DNA from: Cinnamomum chago
Lineage: Eukaryota > Streptophyta > Magnoliopsida > Laurales > Lauraceae
Length of the DNA stretch: 64,000 nucleotides
NCBI GenBank assembly: GCA_038049695.1
Contig: CP142461.1
Coordinates: 30,015,001-30,079,000 of the forward strand
Reading direction: 5' to 3'
The position numbers and the translations under genes are program-made. Positions 33,900 to 44,609 of this stretch are shown in pieces. Every line of letters starts with the position of its first letter. The stretch's first letter is position 1. The notes below the pieces were generated by a model. That model had not been told where the DNA came from. It saw only the letters and a program-made list of their open reading frames with translations, and did no database searches.

Positions 33900-34991
33900 A
33901 TGAAAATAATTTCTTCCCATCCACTACAGCACTTGCATACATCCTTTGAGCTGAGAGATGTGTTTCTTCTCCCAGATGATGTGATCTTACATATTTTTGC
34001 CAGATTGCCTTTTCAATCTCTCGTTAGATTTAAATCTGTAAGTGAGTTTCGGCATACATTGTTTTTCGACAGGTACTTCATTAAACTCAATAATGAAGAG
34101 TCATGGAAAAAACCAATGGTCTTGCTTGTAGAAGATAATTCTAGCAGAAATCCTATGAGATGTGTGGATAAATCGGGTCTCTCTTTCGAGTTCTCTCTAG
34201 GTTTCTTGAATGATCATGTGCGGGTTAGAGCCTCTTGTAATGGTTTGCTGTTTTGCTCAAGTATGAAAATTGATAGGGCTTACTATGTCTGCAATCCAAT
34301 GACTAGAGAGTTCAAGTTACTTCCTGTCATTGAAGAGAGAAGACTCACTAAAATCGTGGGTTTGGCTGTTGACCCATATACTCAGAGGTACAATGTAGTT
34401 TTGGCAGTCTTGGCAGACTCTGTTTCGTCATACGTCCTTAGGCTTTTTAATTGCTTGTTATTTGATTCAGAGACCAATGTTTGGAAGAAGTTGGTTTTGG
34501 ATTCATTTGGCACTGGGGGTGAATTTGTTTATACTGCAGACCAGAATCAGGTTGTCTCCGTTGGCCGCTCACTTTATTGTCTATCTGTGAGTTCAAAAAT
34601 ACTAGCATTTGATTTGTTCAATGAGGCCTGGAAAAAGATCACTCCCCCAGCTGAGATTGCTAAAAGTTGTGCAAGTAGGGGTCTCTTGTTGGAGCTGGAA
34701 GGGTCTTTGTCAGTGATAAACATTATGGGGGAGTGGATGAATATATGGGTGTTGAAAGATTGCCTGAGAGAGGAATGGGAGCTGGCTGATAGAGTGAATC
34801 TAGGGAGCATTAGTGAATTCTTAAGAGATACTGCATTTCCAGTAACACTTAATAGGGATTTCATATTCCTAAGAACCTTCAGAGATGTATGGGTATTTCG
34901 TCGCAAGAGTAGAAAGTGGAACAAATTTCATAAAGCGTTATGGAGATTTGCTGCCTTTCCTTTTAGAAGCACACTATGTTCATGTTACTAG
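33900..34991 (+). CDS. F-box protein with F-box-associated domain, copy C
   Basis: A single exon encodes 363 residues, the same architecture and start as copy B. By hand count it differs from B by about 11 residues: EC to QS and S to F in the F-box, then T to A, D to V, K to E, F to L, I to T, GL to EF and V to G. About 20 bases differ, roughly 12 replacement and 8 silent, which suggests relaxed rather than strict selection. The missing F-box Trp (SEFRHTLFFDRYF) is shared with copies A and B, so it predates the triplication. The role is as for copy B: a probable SCF substrate receptor whose SKP1 binding may be weakened. Confidence 0.88.
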   Translation: MKIISSHPLQHLHTSFELRDVFLLPDDVILHIFARLPFQSLVRFKSVSEFRHTLFFDRYFIKLNNEESWKKPMVLLVEDNSSRNPMRCVDKSGLSFEFSLGFLNDHVRVRASCNGLLFCSSMKIDRAYYVCNPMTREFKLLPVIEERRLTKIVGLAVDPYTQRYNVVLAVLADSVSSYVLRLFNCLLFDSETNVWKKLVLDSFGTGGEFVYTADQNQVVSVGRSLYCLSVSSKILAFDLFNEAWKKITPPAEIAKSCASRGLLLELEGSLSVINIMGEWMNIWVLKDCLREEWELADRVNLGSISEFLRDTAFPVTLNRDFIFLRTFRDVWVFRRKSRKWNKFHKALWRFAAFPFRSTLCSCY

Positions 34992-36689
34992 AATCTGGAG
35001 TCTTATTAATTATTTGGATAATTACAAGCATCTCAAACTGAGTTTTCTCTCTGTTTGTTTTTCTTAGGGTGATTTTAATGCTTAAGTTTTTTTTTTGGTT
35101 CTTGCTTATAATCAACTTTTTCTATGTGTTTCCTTGCTGCATCTTTTCAAGTTTGGATCTTAATTGGTGCAGTTGATTGTTTCCTTCTATTTTGTTAATT
35201 GGAGTGTTGTGTGATTGATTTATTAAATCAAGTGGGACCATACCTTAAAAGAGATACATGAATGAAGTCATTTTACTAATGACTCATTAGAGTCAATTAT
35301 ATGTGCAGAAAAAAGTGCTAGCTTAGTCCACTTTTAGCGGCGTAAAACAATTTCCAACGGTAAAAAAGTGCCACAAACCCATGGAACGCGGCGGGTGTTG
35401 GGGTGGAAATGTCACTTTTAGCAGCGGAAAACAATTTCCACCCTCAAAAGTACTGTTAAATGCGCTTTTTTTTTTGTTGCTAAAAATCACTTTTTTTTTG
35501 TTGATTTAAAACTCTATTTAGCACCATTACTTTGTTGAACTCTTTCTATGCTAAAAATGGGTATGGTTGAAATCGTTATAGCCTTAGAATGGGTCATGCT
35601 GGTTTAGCTACGTTAGAATCGTTAAGATAATATTCAGTAACACTGTAGAATTAGAATAGTTTAGTGAATATTCATACCTTTATAATATGCAACTTTAAAA
35701 AATCATTAATAATATCCATATAGTCTTCCACATGTAAACCATGGGAAAATTAAAAATTAATTATGAATCATTAAATTAAACATAATTCCTCTTTGATAAA
35801 GCTTTTTTAATCATTAAATTGAACAGTTCTACGAGAATTTTTTTTTCTTTTCTAAAAAATGAATCGAAACAGACTTAAGGATTGACTATCAAAGACATGT
35901 TTCTTTAAGAAAAAATGTTCATGTTTTATACTTTGGTGTCTTCAAAAAAAAATTAGGCTAAAAAGTTCATGGTTTATACTCTTGTGTCTTCAACAAAATC
36001 TTAGGCTAAACTACATTGTATATTTTAATAGGTTAGAAATATAGAATTATAGTTTAATCACAGATTATTTTCACAGTATCTTATAACCGATGGTTGTTAT
36101 CTTTTCGAAATCTGATGCTTAAAATGTTTTGACATCATTATTAAAATTGTTAAATGATGAATTCAACCAAAGAAACTTCCAAAATAAATCAAATGGTTCT
36201 AATTAATCTTGTTAAATATAAAACTAGAGCAAGTTCAGTGAATTACTAGAAGAATAAAAATAATTTCAATGAAGCTTATAAGTTTAGTGAATTACTAGAA
36301 TATATTTTAGGCCATTGTTTGCCCCCTTAATGGACCAATTAGCTTAGTGATTCCACCCTGTGGTTCCTCGCACAAGAACCCTAGACATTTTAAGTAACCT
36401 CTAACTTATAATTTGAAGAGCCATCAGGAAACACATAATAATTATCATGCTTACATGTTAATGCCAATATCTCAGACTTAGAATGGCTACTTGTAATTAA
36501 TGACTCCTTGATTGATGTTCCACAGGTTATTAGTTGTACCTTGTGTACTTGTTTACTAACGTGCCTCACGCATGCTCTTCTTTTATGGATAATTAATGTT
36601 CAATTTACATCGTAGTACCCCATGTCGCTTGCCACGTTGGCGTCCCAATTTGCATGAGAGAGAGAGAGAGAGAGAGTTCACCTTCTTTA
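34992..36689. other. Unit 3 spacer
   Basis: Counterpart of the unit 1 and 2 spacers. About 350 bp, corresponding to roughly 27260-27610, is missing at a junction near 36440. A small local duplication is present at 36235-36297. The region of the 42-codon frame is reduced to its first few codons near 36623. No gene. Confidence 0.5.
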
Positions 36690-37222
36690 GAGCATGTTTC
36701 GTAATACTTTTTTAGGGAAAGTGGATGGTTTTTGATGAAAAATTTATTTTTCGATGTTTGATGCGGAATAATTTTGTGGAAACGCTTTTCTGTATCATCA
36801 GCATTATTCTTGATAATGGTGGAAATGAGTTTCTTATGGGGGGTATGAAAAATAGATTTCTTCAGAAAACTTCTCCATCTTTTTCTCACTCTTGTCCATT
36901 TCAACCAAAAACCCTACAACTCTTTCATTTTTTTATTTCTTTAAATAAATTAGTATTTGATGTTGAATAAATAATATACATGTTATGTTATTTTTTTTCA
37001 AAAAATTATTTCACTAAATAAGAAAATTTGATTTTCTATAAGAAATTTACAGTCGCACCAAACATCATTGTCACAAATTCAATAGGAATTTTTTTTTTTT
37101 TTGCACTAAACATGAATTTCTAAATTTTACGGAAATCATTTTTTAAGGTTTTCATTTATATGGAATTTGCTGACGTGACATTTTTTCCTTTCCGCGAAAA
37201 AGGTGTGTACATAAACGTGTCC
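36690..37222. mobile_element. PIF/Harbinger-like MITE, unit 3 copy
   Basis: Orthologous to 21920-22438, with more decayed ends (gagcatgtttcgtaa and ...acataaacgtgtcc), flanked by tta at 37223-37225 and ttta at the left. Confidence 0.65.
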
Positions 37223-37289
37223 TTAATATTATTTTTCAAAACTCCAAAAGTGTCTAAATTCCATTTTTACAGATTCATTTCAGATTTTT

Positions 37290-37560
37290 TAGTTTTTGGG
37301 CCAAGACAAATTGAGGATTACCGAGCGGGATATCAATATCCCAACATTCCTTGACAGTGTTAAAAAAAAAAAAAAAAAAAAAAAAACAAACAGGGTGGAG
37401 CAGCCACATAGCTTCAAACTCGAAAGGGTTTTCATTGAAGAGGGATGAGGGTTGTGGGAGAGCAAGATGGGGTTATGATCAGAAGAGATTCTGGGCAAAG
37501 GAGAGAGAGATGGGTCATAATGTTGATTAAGGAGAAACTCTATCAAGGCGAGATTTATCA
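37290..37560 (-). pseudogene. L1-type LINE endonuclease fragment, unit 3 copy, shortened
   Basis: Same LPRISSDHNPILL reading as the other two copies. The SRLDRV end is deleted, with the junction near 37553. Confidence 0.65.
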
Positions 37561-37804
37561 GGTGTGACGACAAAGCTCTTTGTTTGGAAGTAGTTGGTTG
37601 AGGCATAAAGACTAGTTATTAAGCTGACCGTACCATTGTTTGGGTTGGTGAGGGTAATGGTTGGATGTTGGGAGGAGGACTCAGAGGAAGACTTGGCCAA
37701 ACACCAGATTGAACTGAGATGATGGGACGAGTTTAGGCGGCAGATTCAACTGTTTAGTTGAAGTTCAATTTCCTTACGACCCTTTTTTTTTATAAGTATG
37801 CGGT

Positions 37805-37903
37805 AGATGTGCAAAAAGAAAATCAAAAAACCATTTAACCAAATTAAACTGAACCGAATCGAACCGAACCAAACCGCGGTTAATAACCGTGTTTCACAAT
37901 TTG
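37805..37903. repeat. Old hAT end fragment, unit 3 copy
   Basis: Counterpart of 23216-23312. It keeps the clearest gaaccgaaccaaaccg block before ggttaataaccgtg. Confidence 0.55.
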
Positions 37904-38082
37904 GAATGTTTCCCAGATGATGTGATGTTGAGTATTTTTGCCAGATTGCCTGTTGAATCTCTTGTTAAATTTAAATTTGTTTGTAACCTTTGGCATAAAT
38001 TGATATCCAACAAGTACTTTAATCGGTTCTACAATGATGAGTCATGGAAAAAAAAAAAAAAAACAATCGTCCTTATAAAAAG

Positions 38083-38180
38083 GGAGGAAGTCCACATGAA
38101 CCGAATGGGGAGACCGGATTCTCGCCCGATCCCCCATGAGGACCATTGGATCCCCCCATTCGGTTCATGTAGCAGGACTC
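38083..38180. mobile_element. 98-bp hairpin micro-MITE
   Basis: Flanked by perfect 8-bp duplications ataaaaag (38075-38082 and 38181-38188). The arms share acatgaaccgaatgggg in inverted orientation. Units 1 and 2 have the empty site (ccttataaaaaggtggtctgg-type). The 8-bp duplication points to hAT mobilisation. Confidence 0.85.
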
Positions 38181-38576
38181 ATAAAAAGTTGGTCTGGAAA
38201 AAATCGTACGGGCTGTATGGGTAAATCAAGTTTCTCTTCTGAGTTCAATCTGGGTTTCTTGGATGATAATGTGATAACAAGAGCCTCTTCCAATGGTCTG
38301 CTTTGTTGCACAGACACAACAAATCCAAAGGCTAGCTATGTCTGCAATCCAATGACTACAGAGAGTTTAAGTTGCTTCCTAAATCTTAAAAAAGGAGATC
38401 CATTTATGAAGAAAAACCTTTTGTTAATAAATTTGGCTGTTGACCCACATACTTACAATGTTTGCAGACTTTGATCCTCCATACTCCAGTCTGCTTCCTA
38501 TTGAGTGCCTGGTTTTTAATTCAGAGACCAATGCATGGAAGATATATGGTTTTGATTCATCTATCAGCCAAGAAAA

Positions 38577-38880
38577 CATTATACTATATTAAGCTGAAGG
38601 GTTTTTGAGACAATTTTAACCATGACTTATTAATTTGACTGTGAATTATAACTCCCCACTTTTAATATGTAACCACTCTCCACTTCCAATATGGATACAC
38701 TCATTTTCCTCATTAAACTACCTCTTCTTATCACTGTTTTATAGAACTTCATTTCTATCCCTATGATAATCATCAAATCATTTTCATAAGCATTGAAGAT
38801 TGATTTTGTGTAATTTGAGTGTTTTTTTAAAAAATCACTATATATACTTCTTAGTTATTGGTGAACGGTTATTGTACTAG
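38577..38880. mobile_element. Short Helitron-like repeat, unit 3 copy
   Basis: Orthologous to 23868-24171. Begins tatactatattaagctgaag and ends gtactagt. Confidence 0.5.
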
Positions 38881-38995
38881 TTGATAATGACCAGAATTGG
38901 ACTGTCTACGTGGGTTGCTCGCTTTATTGGTTAACATTAAGTTAAAAATTATTAGTACTTGATTTTTACAATGAGGTGACTCAATCTCAACAATC

Positions 38996-39033
<38 letters not shown>

Positions 39034-39185
39034 AAATGTCTTTTTCTATAAGGGCACTATGCACTATGTTTTTATTTCTTAAGGATAGTCCGGTTATTTT
39101 GTATAAAACCACAATTCTTTTCCAAGAGGTATGTATGGACAACACAGTTGGTGTAACCCTAATTTTAAAGGCTCATGCTCTTGTG

Positions 39186-40188
39186 TAGGGTTGCACATAG
39201 GCGGTTCGGATCGGTTTAACATTAAAACCAACAACCAAACTGAACCTATCGATTTTTTAATTAACCGATCCGATTCGACTGATGGAGAGGGCTTAAACCG
39301 AACCGAACCAAACCAAACGGTTCGGTTCGGTTCGGTCGGTTAAACCATTGTTTTTTATTTTATTTTTTTGAAAATCAAACATTGAAAATTTCAAAATGAT
39401 GATACCTCGTCCTTTGCATTTATTACAATGTTTAGTGCAAACATAAAAATCCTACATTCCATACTAGACTAAACGCATATTAAAAATAATCATACTCCAG
39501 AAAGAGAGTTTGGACTAAACACAAGCTCCCAAAAAAAAAAAAAAAAACCAACTTGCAGTAAAACATTCATTCAGCTGATACCATTTGGAATTATAATAGA
39601 ATAATAGTTCATGTTAAGAAAAGTTACACACAAACGGAATCTGTATCAGAACCCATTGTATTTTTAAAAAATGAAGGCTTCTTAACACATTGGTTAGGTA
39701 AGACTAAAACCAATCATCAAAAGGCTAGGATCTATTGACTTTTCTATTATTCTCAAGAGTGCAGCCTTCTGATAAAAACTTCATTGAAACAAGTTAGGAA
39801 TTATGATGGAAGGAAAACACCATGTACAGTAATCCTTCAATTTGCAATGAAGTATCAAAAAGCATTTAAGATATTAGAAGAGATGCACTGATGTGGTGTT
39901 GACGGTTGAGTTCATGTGAGAATGAAGTTGTGGAATGTAATTTTGAAAGTAGTAAAAAACGAAACCTTAGAGCTAAAATAGTAAAAAAACAATACTTAAG
40001 TTACTACATACGGTCGGTTCGATTTAAGCGGTTAACCATGGGCTCAAACCGATAACCGACCGATGTAAGCAATTTTTATGATTTTCAAACCATTAACCAA
40101 ACCGATCTACTATAAACCGATCCGAACTGCCCGGTTCGGTCGGTTCAGCTCGGTTTTGCGGTGATACCAAATTTTTTGTACAACCCTA
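39186..40188. mobile_element. Non-autonomous hAT element, 1.00 kb
   Basis: The ends are tagggttgcac and, reversed, tagggttgtac. The perfect 8-bp duplication is ctcttgtg (39178-39185 and 40189-40196). Empty sites are seen in units 1 and 2 (gctcttgtgcatctttc). Subterminal regions carry ggttcggttcggtcggtt and related motifs. The AT-rich interior has no coding capacity. Confidence 0.92.
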
Positions 40189-40259
40189 CTCTTGTGCATC
40201 TTTCTTGCACAGTATTACTGTACAAGACAGCTGGGGCCCAACAAATCAGGGGTGTAGCA

Positions 40260-40489
40260 TTTTGATAGCCCTAGGTGTATTGCAAAGTAGGTTATAAGAG
40301 GAATTCCAATAAATGTGTAAATCCATCAGTGGGTCACATGATTAAAATCCTAGGAGCTCAGATTTATTACCCTTGGACCCACTGATGGTTTAAATTGATC
40401 GCTCAGATCATCTCTAACCATGGCCCAGGAGAATCCAATCCAGTATGACTTGAAGTTGTAAGAGTGGCCCACAGCAGATCACAAATCAA
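40260..40489. promoter_or_regulatory. Unique 5' flank of the PPR gene
   Basis: This is the first unique sequence after the right breakpoint of the tandem array, and the only space for a promoter and leader of the PPR gene. The array therefore ends about 230 bp before the PPR start codon. No TATA box was identified. Confidence 0.35.
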
Positions 40490-42142
40490 ATGGTTTGTAT
40501 GTTCTTCATCAACCATTATCATCTCAAACTCTATTCTTCCAAGATCAGATCTTTCTTCATGATTGCCCACTTTAATGCATTCTGCAGCATCTCTTCCTCA
40601 TCCTCCAAATTTTTAAATGCCATGATCAACGACCACGTCCGGAACGGACGTTTAATCGATGCCTGGAAGATGTTTGATGAAAATCCCCACTGCAGAAACC
40701 TCACTTCTTGGAATTCAATGTTGAATGGGTACATAAAAAATGATCAAATTCGACTTGCCTGTCAGTTGTTCGACGAAATGCCTGAAAGAGATGTGGTTTC
40801 TTGGAACACATTGCTCGCAGGGTTCCGGCGCATTGGGGATTCCGAGCAAGTTGTTCGACGTTTTGTCCGAATGGAAAGGATTGGAGTGATACCCACTGAA
40901 GTGACATTCACTACGGTAATTAGCGCGATTTCTTATATTGGTTTTGAGGCTTTGGTGCAGCAGCTTCATGGCCGCGTGATCCTTTTAGCTTTCAGTTCAA
41001 ATGTGTTCGTTGCAACAGCATTGATTGGTGGGTATGCAAATTTGGGTGATAGTATTACTTTGTGTCGAGTGTTTGATGAAATGTTGGTCAAGAATGTCAC
41101 GTCATGGAATGCTTTGATTTCGGGTTATATGAAGTTGGGGTGCATGGATGAGGCCCGTTTGGCATTCGAGAGAATGCCTGAGAGAAATATAGTTTCTTGG
41201 ACTAGTTTGGTTCATGGGTATGTTTGTAATAAGATGCCCGATGAAGCTCGTTGCTGTTTTGATAAAATGCCTGAAAGAAATGTTTTCTCTTGGACAGTGA
41301 TGATCAGCGGGTATGAGAAGAATGGGAAATTTGTTGAAGCATTGGAGTTGTTCCTTTCTATGCGAGAATCGGATGTTTGCCCAAACCAATCTACTTTTTC
41401 TAGCGCACTGAGTGCTTGTGCCGGGTGCTCATCTCTTTTCATCGGAAAGCAGGTTCATGTTGGCATCTTGAAGTCTGGTTTGCCACTTGATGTGGTCTTG
41501 TTGAGCTCCCTTGTTGATATGTATGCCAAATGCGGGCATGTTGATGCTGCAATTCGTGCCTTTGAGGCCATGCCTGAGAAGAATTTGGTGTCTTGGAATT
41601 CGACGATATGTGGCTATGCTAGACATGGTATTGGTGTGAAAGCATTGGAGCAGTTTGAAAGAATGAAGAAACATGGTATAAGACCCGATTACATTACATT
41701 TGTTAGTCTGTTATCTGCATGTAGGCATGGTGGATTGGTAGAAGAAGGTGAAAGATATTTCTCTTCAATGGAGAGTGACTTTGGAATAAAACCAAAGATA
41801 GAGCATTATGCATGCATGGTGGATCTCTATGGAAGAGCAGGTCAGCTAGATAAGGCAGAGAAGTTGATCAGGGAGATGCCACTTGAGCCCGATGTTGTTG
41901 TATTGGGTGCATTGCTTGCAGCTTGTGGCATTCATTCGGACCTGGAACATGGGTTGGTTGCTGCAGAGTTGATGTACAAGTTGGAACATGATCATCCGGC
42001 TATTTATTCACTGTTGTCAAAGATTTATGGTGATAGAGGAGGTTGGAACGAGGTTCTTGAGTTGCGGAAAGTGATGAAGGAGATGGGAGCTAAAAAGCAG
42101 AAGGGAAGTAGCTGGATTCAACCTTCCTTTTGTGTGAGTTAG
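40490..42142 (+). CDS. Pentatricopeptide-repeat protein, PLS class with short E-type end
   Basis: A single exon encodes 550 residues. Known of the family: organelle-targeted RNA-binding proteins that act in editing, splicing or stability of plastid or mitochondrial transcripts. Seen: an N-terminal stretch rich in Phe, Ser and basic residues (transit-peptide-like), then PPR motifs nearly back to back from about residue 40 to 470. Typical PLS wording includes LFDEMPERDVVSWNTLLAGF, FERMPERNIVSWTSLVHGY, VDMYAKCGHVDAAIRAFEAM and MVDLYGRAGQLDKAEKLI. The end (ALLAACGIHSDLEHG ... GSSWIQ) is an E-type motif. There is no DYW deaminase domain, so any editing role would need a partner. In-frame ATGs at 40490 and 40559 are both possible starts; the second gives a cleaner transit peptide. 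No close orthologue is named here. Confidence 0.92.
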   Translation: MVCMFFINHYHLKLYSSKIRSFFMIAHFNAFCSISSSSSKFLNAMINDHVRNGRLIDAWKMFDENPHCRNLTSWNSMLNGYIKNDQIRLACQLFDEMPERDVVSWNTLLAGFRRIGDSEQVVRRFVRMERIGVIPTEVTFTTVISAISYIGFEALVQQLHGRVILLAFSSNVFVATALIGGYANLGDSITLCRVFDEMLVKNVTSWNALISGYMKLGCMDEARLAFERMPERNIVSWTSLVHGYVCNKMPDEARCCFDKMPERNVFSWTVMISGYEKNGKFVEALELFLSMRESDVCPNQSTFSSALSACAGCSSLFIGKQVHVGILKSGLPLDVVLLSSLVDMYAKCGHVDAAIRAFEAMPEKNLVSWNSTICGYARHGIGVKALEQFERMKKHGIRPDYITFVSLLSACRHGGLVEEGERYFSSMESDFGIKPKIEHYACMVDLYGRAGQLDKAEKLIREMPLEPDVVVLGALLAACGIHSDLEHGLVAAELMYKLEHDHPAIYSLLSKIYGDRGGWNEVLELRKVMKEMGAKKQKGSSWIQPSFCVS

Positions 42143-44604
42143 ATTGGAAATACTTGAGTACCTGCCAGGTTTCTGTCAAGTAACAATGATGATAATATGG
42201 GTGATAGACTGGAAGAAAGTAGTCCTCCCCTCTCACTCCCTCAGATGAGTATGAGAAGTTTAAAGACTAATTCTAACCCAAGAAAGGAAGAAGAGAATAG
42301 CTGTTAATATTTATTTATTTGGTGTTAATCACTTTAAGTGAGCAGCATCAACCATTATGAGAAGTTGCATATATCTTCGTGACATAGGTCTTCATGAAGG
42401 ATGTAATGGATCGAGAATCCAGATAGTTGCAGCAAGAATCATGCTCACTAACTCTATTCACATTTTGCCCGACACATTACAAGCTTGGAATGACCTGTTG
42501 ATCTTGGAAGTACTCCACCTGAAGTGTCTGTTCTTCTTGATACCAAAGGACCATGTAAGAAGACTGAAGATGCCTCCTACTTCCCCGGTACATGAACTGG
42601 CATTTCATAGTTCAGATGAAAATTTCACATGAAAGTTGAGGCAACTCCATTTTAGTTAGATTTAAAGTTGTCATTGGAACCATAGAATGACAAACGAAAG
42701 CTGTGGCGCTAATGATACCTGGTATGATATATCAAATGGCAGGAGACGATAGACTCGGTCTTTCTCACGAATCATCATCTTCATCATCGTCTTCCTCATC
42801 ATCAGCAAAACCTTATATCATCATTCTGGGATCAGCTTTCTTTCTCAAGAATGGCATGCTAAAATAATTGAAGAACACTCTTTTAATGTGAAATGTGAAG
42901 ATATAGCTTCTATGCAACAAAACAATTGATGTTGTTAAAGTGTAGAATATTTGAAGAATTGGAAAATAATAAACGATACCAAGTTTTTGTGGCAAATGCA
43001 GACTCTTGGAGTGTACAAAAAGAAAGCATCAAGCATAAATTTGAAAAAAAGAATTACCTTGGGCTGTCTTGTTTACAAGGATTAAGTTTGTGTTGATTGG
43101 CCGGGCTCTCCAAGCAAATAATTTCATGCTATATTGGCATGAGACCTCAACAGTGGGCTGCTTCTTTTGATGGGTATATTCTCTGCAACAGCAGTTATAT
43201 ATGATTTTAATAGGGTGGAGATTCACCCTAGCAATAAAGAAAGGTTTGAATTGGTTCGTTAGTGGTGGAAGACAATTTTCAAGGAATGTAATGTATTGGT
43301 TGAGTGGAAAGGCTTTAAAAAGCCACTGCAATTGTACCATAATTTAGATTATATCAGAGCTTTCACAAAGGAATTGGATGCTAAATTCCACCATATCCCT
43401 TGGGAGAAACTGGGAACCAGATCCATTGGCTAAATCAAGGGCAAGGGAGAATCTTTTCATTGACAATTTGATTTACACGCCACTGCACAGATATGTAATT
43501 TACCTGTAGCTTCAGTCATCATGTTGGATGTACACATTCCTCAGTACAAGGGAAAGAAAGGGTACAAGAAGTAAGGAAACTAATGATTGATCGATGCTGA
43601 GGCCTAAAGAACTTATAATTACATAAAATTCAAATACGAGGGAAAGAAAGGGAACAACTCGTGAGGAAACTAATGACAGATGTGGCCTAAAGAACTAGTT
43701 ACAAAATGTCAAAATATACAAAGGACAAAACAATTAAATCATCTTCCTCTTGAGCTTTTGTTGGATTGGGTATCTATGAAGGGAATGAACAAGCTAGGCG
43801 GATGTGGCATGGGATTGCAAGTAGGAAGCTTCATTTGTTGTCATCTTGCTTTTATCACTTGGTGAACAGAGTTGGAGCCAGCTATAAAATTTTACACCAG
43901 GTGATATTACAAAATCAGACAGACCGTGGATCGTCCATCTACCAAAAAATCAACTCCATTAGTCATTACACTCCATCTAATTCAAGGCCTTGAAAGGAAT
44001 GGCTGAGTGGATGTCACATTTTGCAGGAAAAAAAGAAGCCAGCATGCAAAAAACTAGACTTTTCTATTTATTTTTATACAACCCAATGGCATGGGCTAAT
44101 ACAATCTCAAGAAAACCTGCTTCGCATGTGTTTCATGGTTCTTTGGAAGAAGTGTTCTTTTGGCATCAAAGATAGGGAGTTCAATGCTTGCAAGCGGGTG
44201 AACAGAACACCCACCTCTTCCATACAATCTCAATCAGAGCATGACAATCATCATTTTGGAGGGTGCTGACAGCTGAGGCCATCAGTGATTATGGAGCAGA
44301 TCACTTTAGAGTCCTGTTTATGATCTTCAGCCTAATTGTCGAGGCTACGACTCCTTCCTAAATTCCTCAAGTTGGAGGACAACAGTGACCTTCTCCTCCA
44401 GATACCCACGGAGGAAGAAAGTCTCTAGTCCTTAGGCCCTATTAATGCCCCAGGGACCAGACGGATTCAGAGGTTCCTTTTTTTTTTTTTTTTTAGAGCA
44501 TTCTAAAATACAAACGAGTCCATTGTTGGTCCAGTTCAAAAGTTCTTATGGGATGGGGTTCTGGAAGTCAGAATCACGGACACCTTCATAGTTTATCATC
44601 TCCA
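42143..44604. other. 3' flank of the PPR gene and intergenic region
   Basis: No convincing gene is seen. A near-direct duplication of about 60 bases (gggaaagaaaggg...gaggaaactaatga...ggcctaaagaact) occurs at about 43548-43611 and 43639-43695. A T-run lies at 44477-44496. 42780-42810 is a short cat-rich microsatellite. The open frames here are short and unrelated to anything I recognise. Confidence 0.5.
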
Positions 44605-44609
44605 GAAAG

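Larger units (their letters stand above)
37904..39000 (+). pseudogene. Decayed second F-box gene, unit 3 copy
   Basis: It reads CFPDDVMLSIFARLPVESLV and CNLWHKLISNKYF, then a micro-MITE (38083-38180), then GFLDDNVITRASSNGLLCC, SYVCNPMTTESL and NLAVDPHTYNVC, then the Helitron-like repeat (38577-38880), then a tail alignable to 24175-24290. It is the least decayed of the three relics but not functional. Confidence 0.8.
33701..40255 (+). repeat. Tandem segmental duplication, unit 3 of 3
   Basis: Same order as unit 2. It ends at ggggtgtagca (to 40259), after which ttttgatagccc is unique, giving the right breakpoint. A 1.0-kb hAT (39186-40188) and a 98-bp micro-MITE (38083-38180) are specific to it. 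It lacks about 350 bp present in units 1 and 2 (junction near 36440). Confidence 0.9.

Noticed and set aside
43029-43340. 103-codon minus-strand frame downstream of the PPR gene
   Set aside because: No recognisable domain, ordinary base composition for the spacer and no conserved neighbour. Treated as chance.
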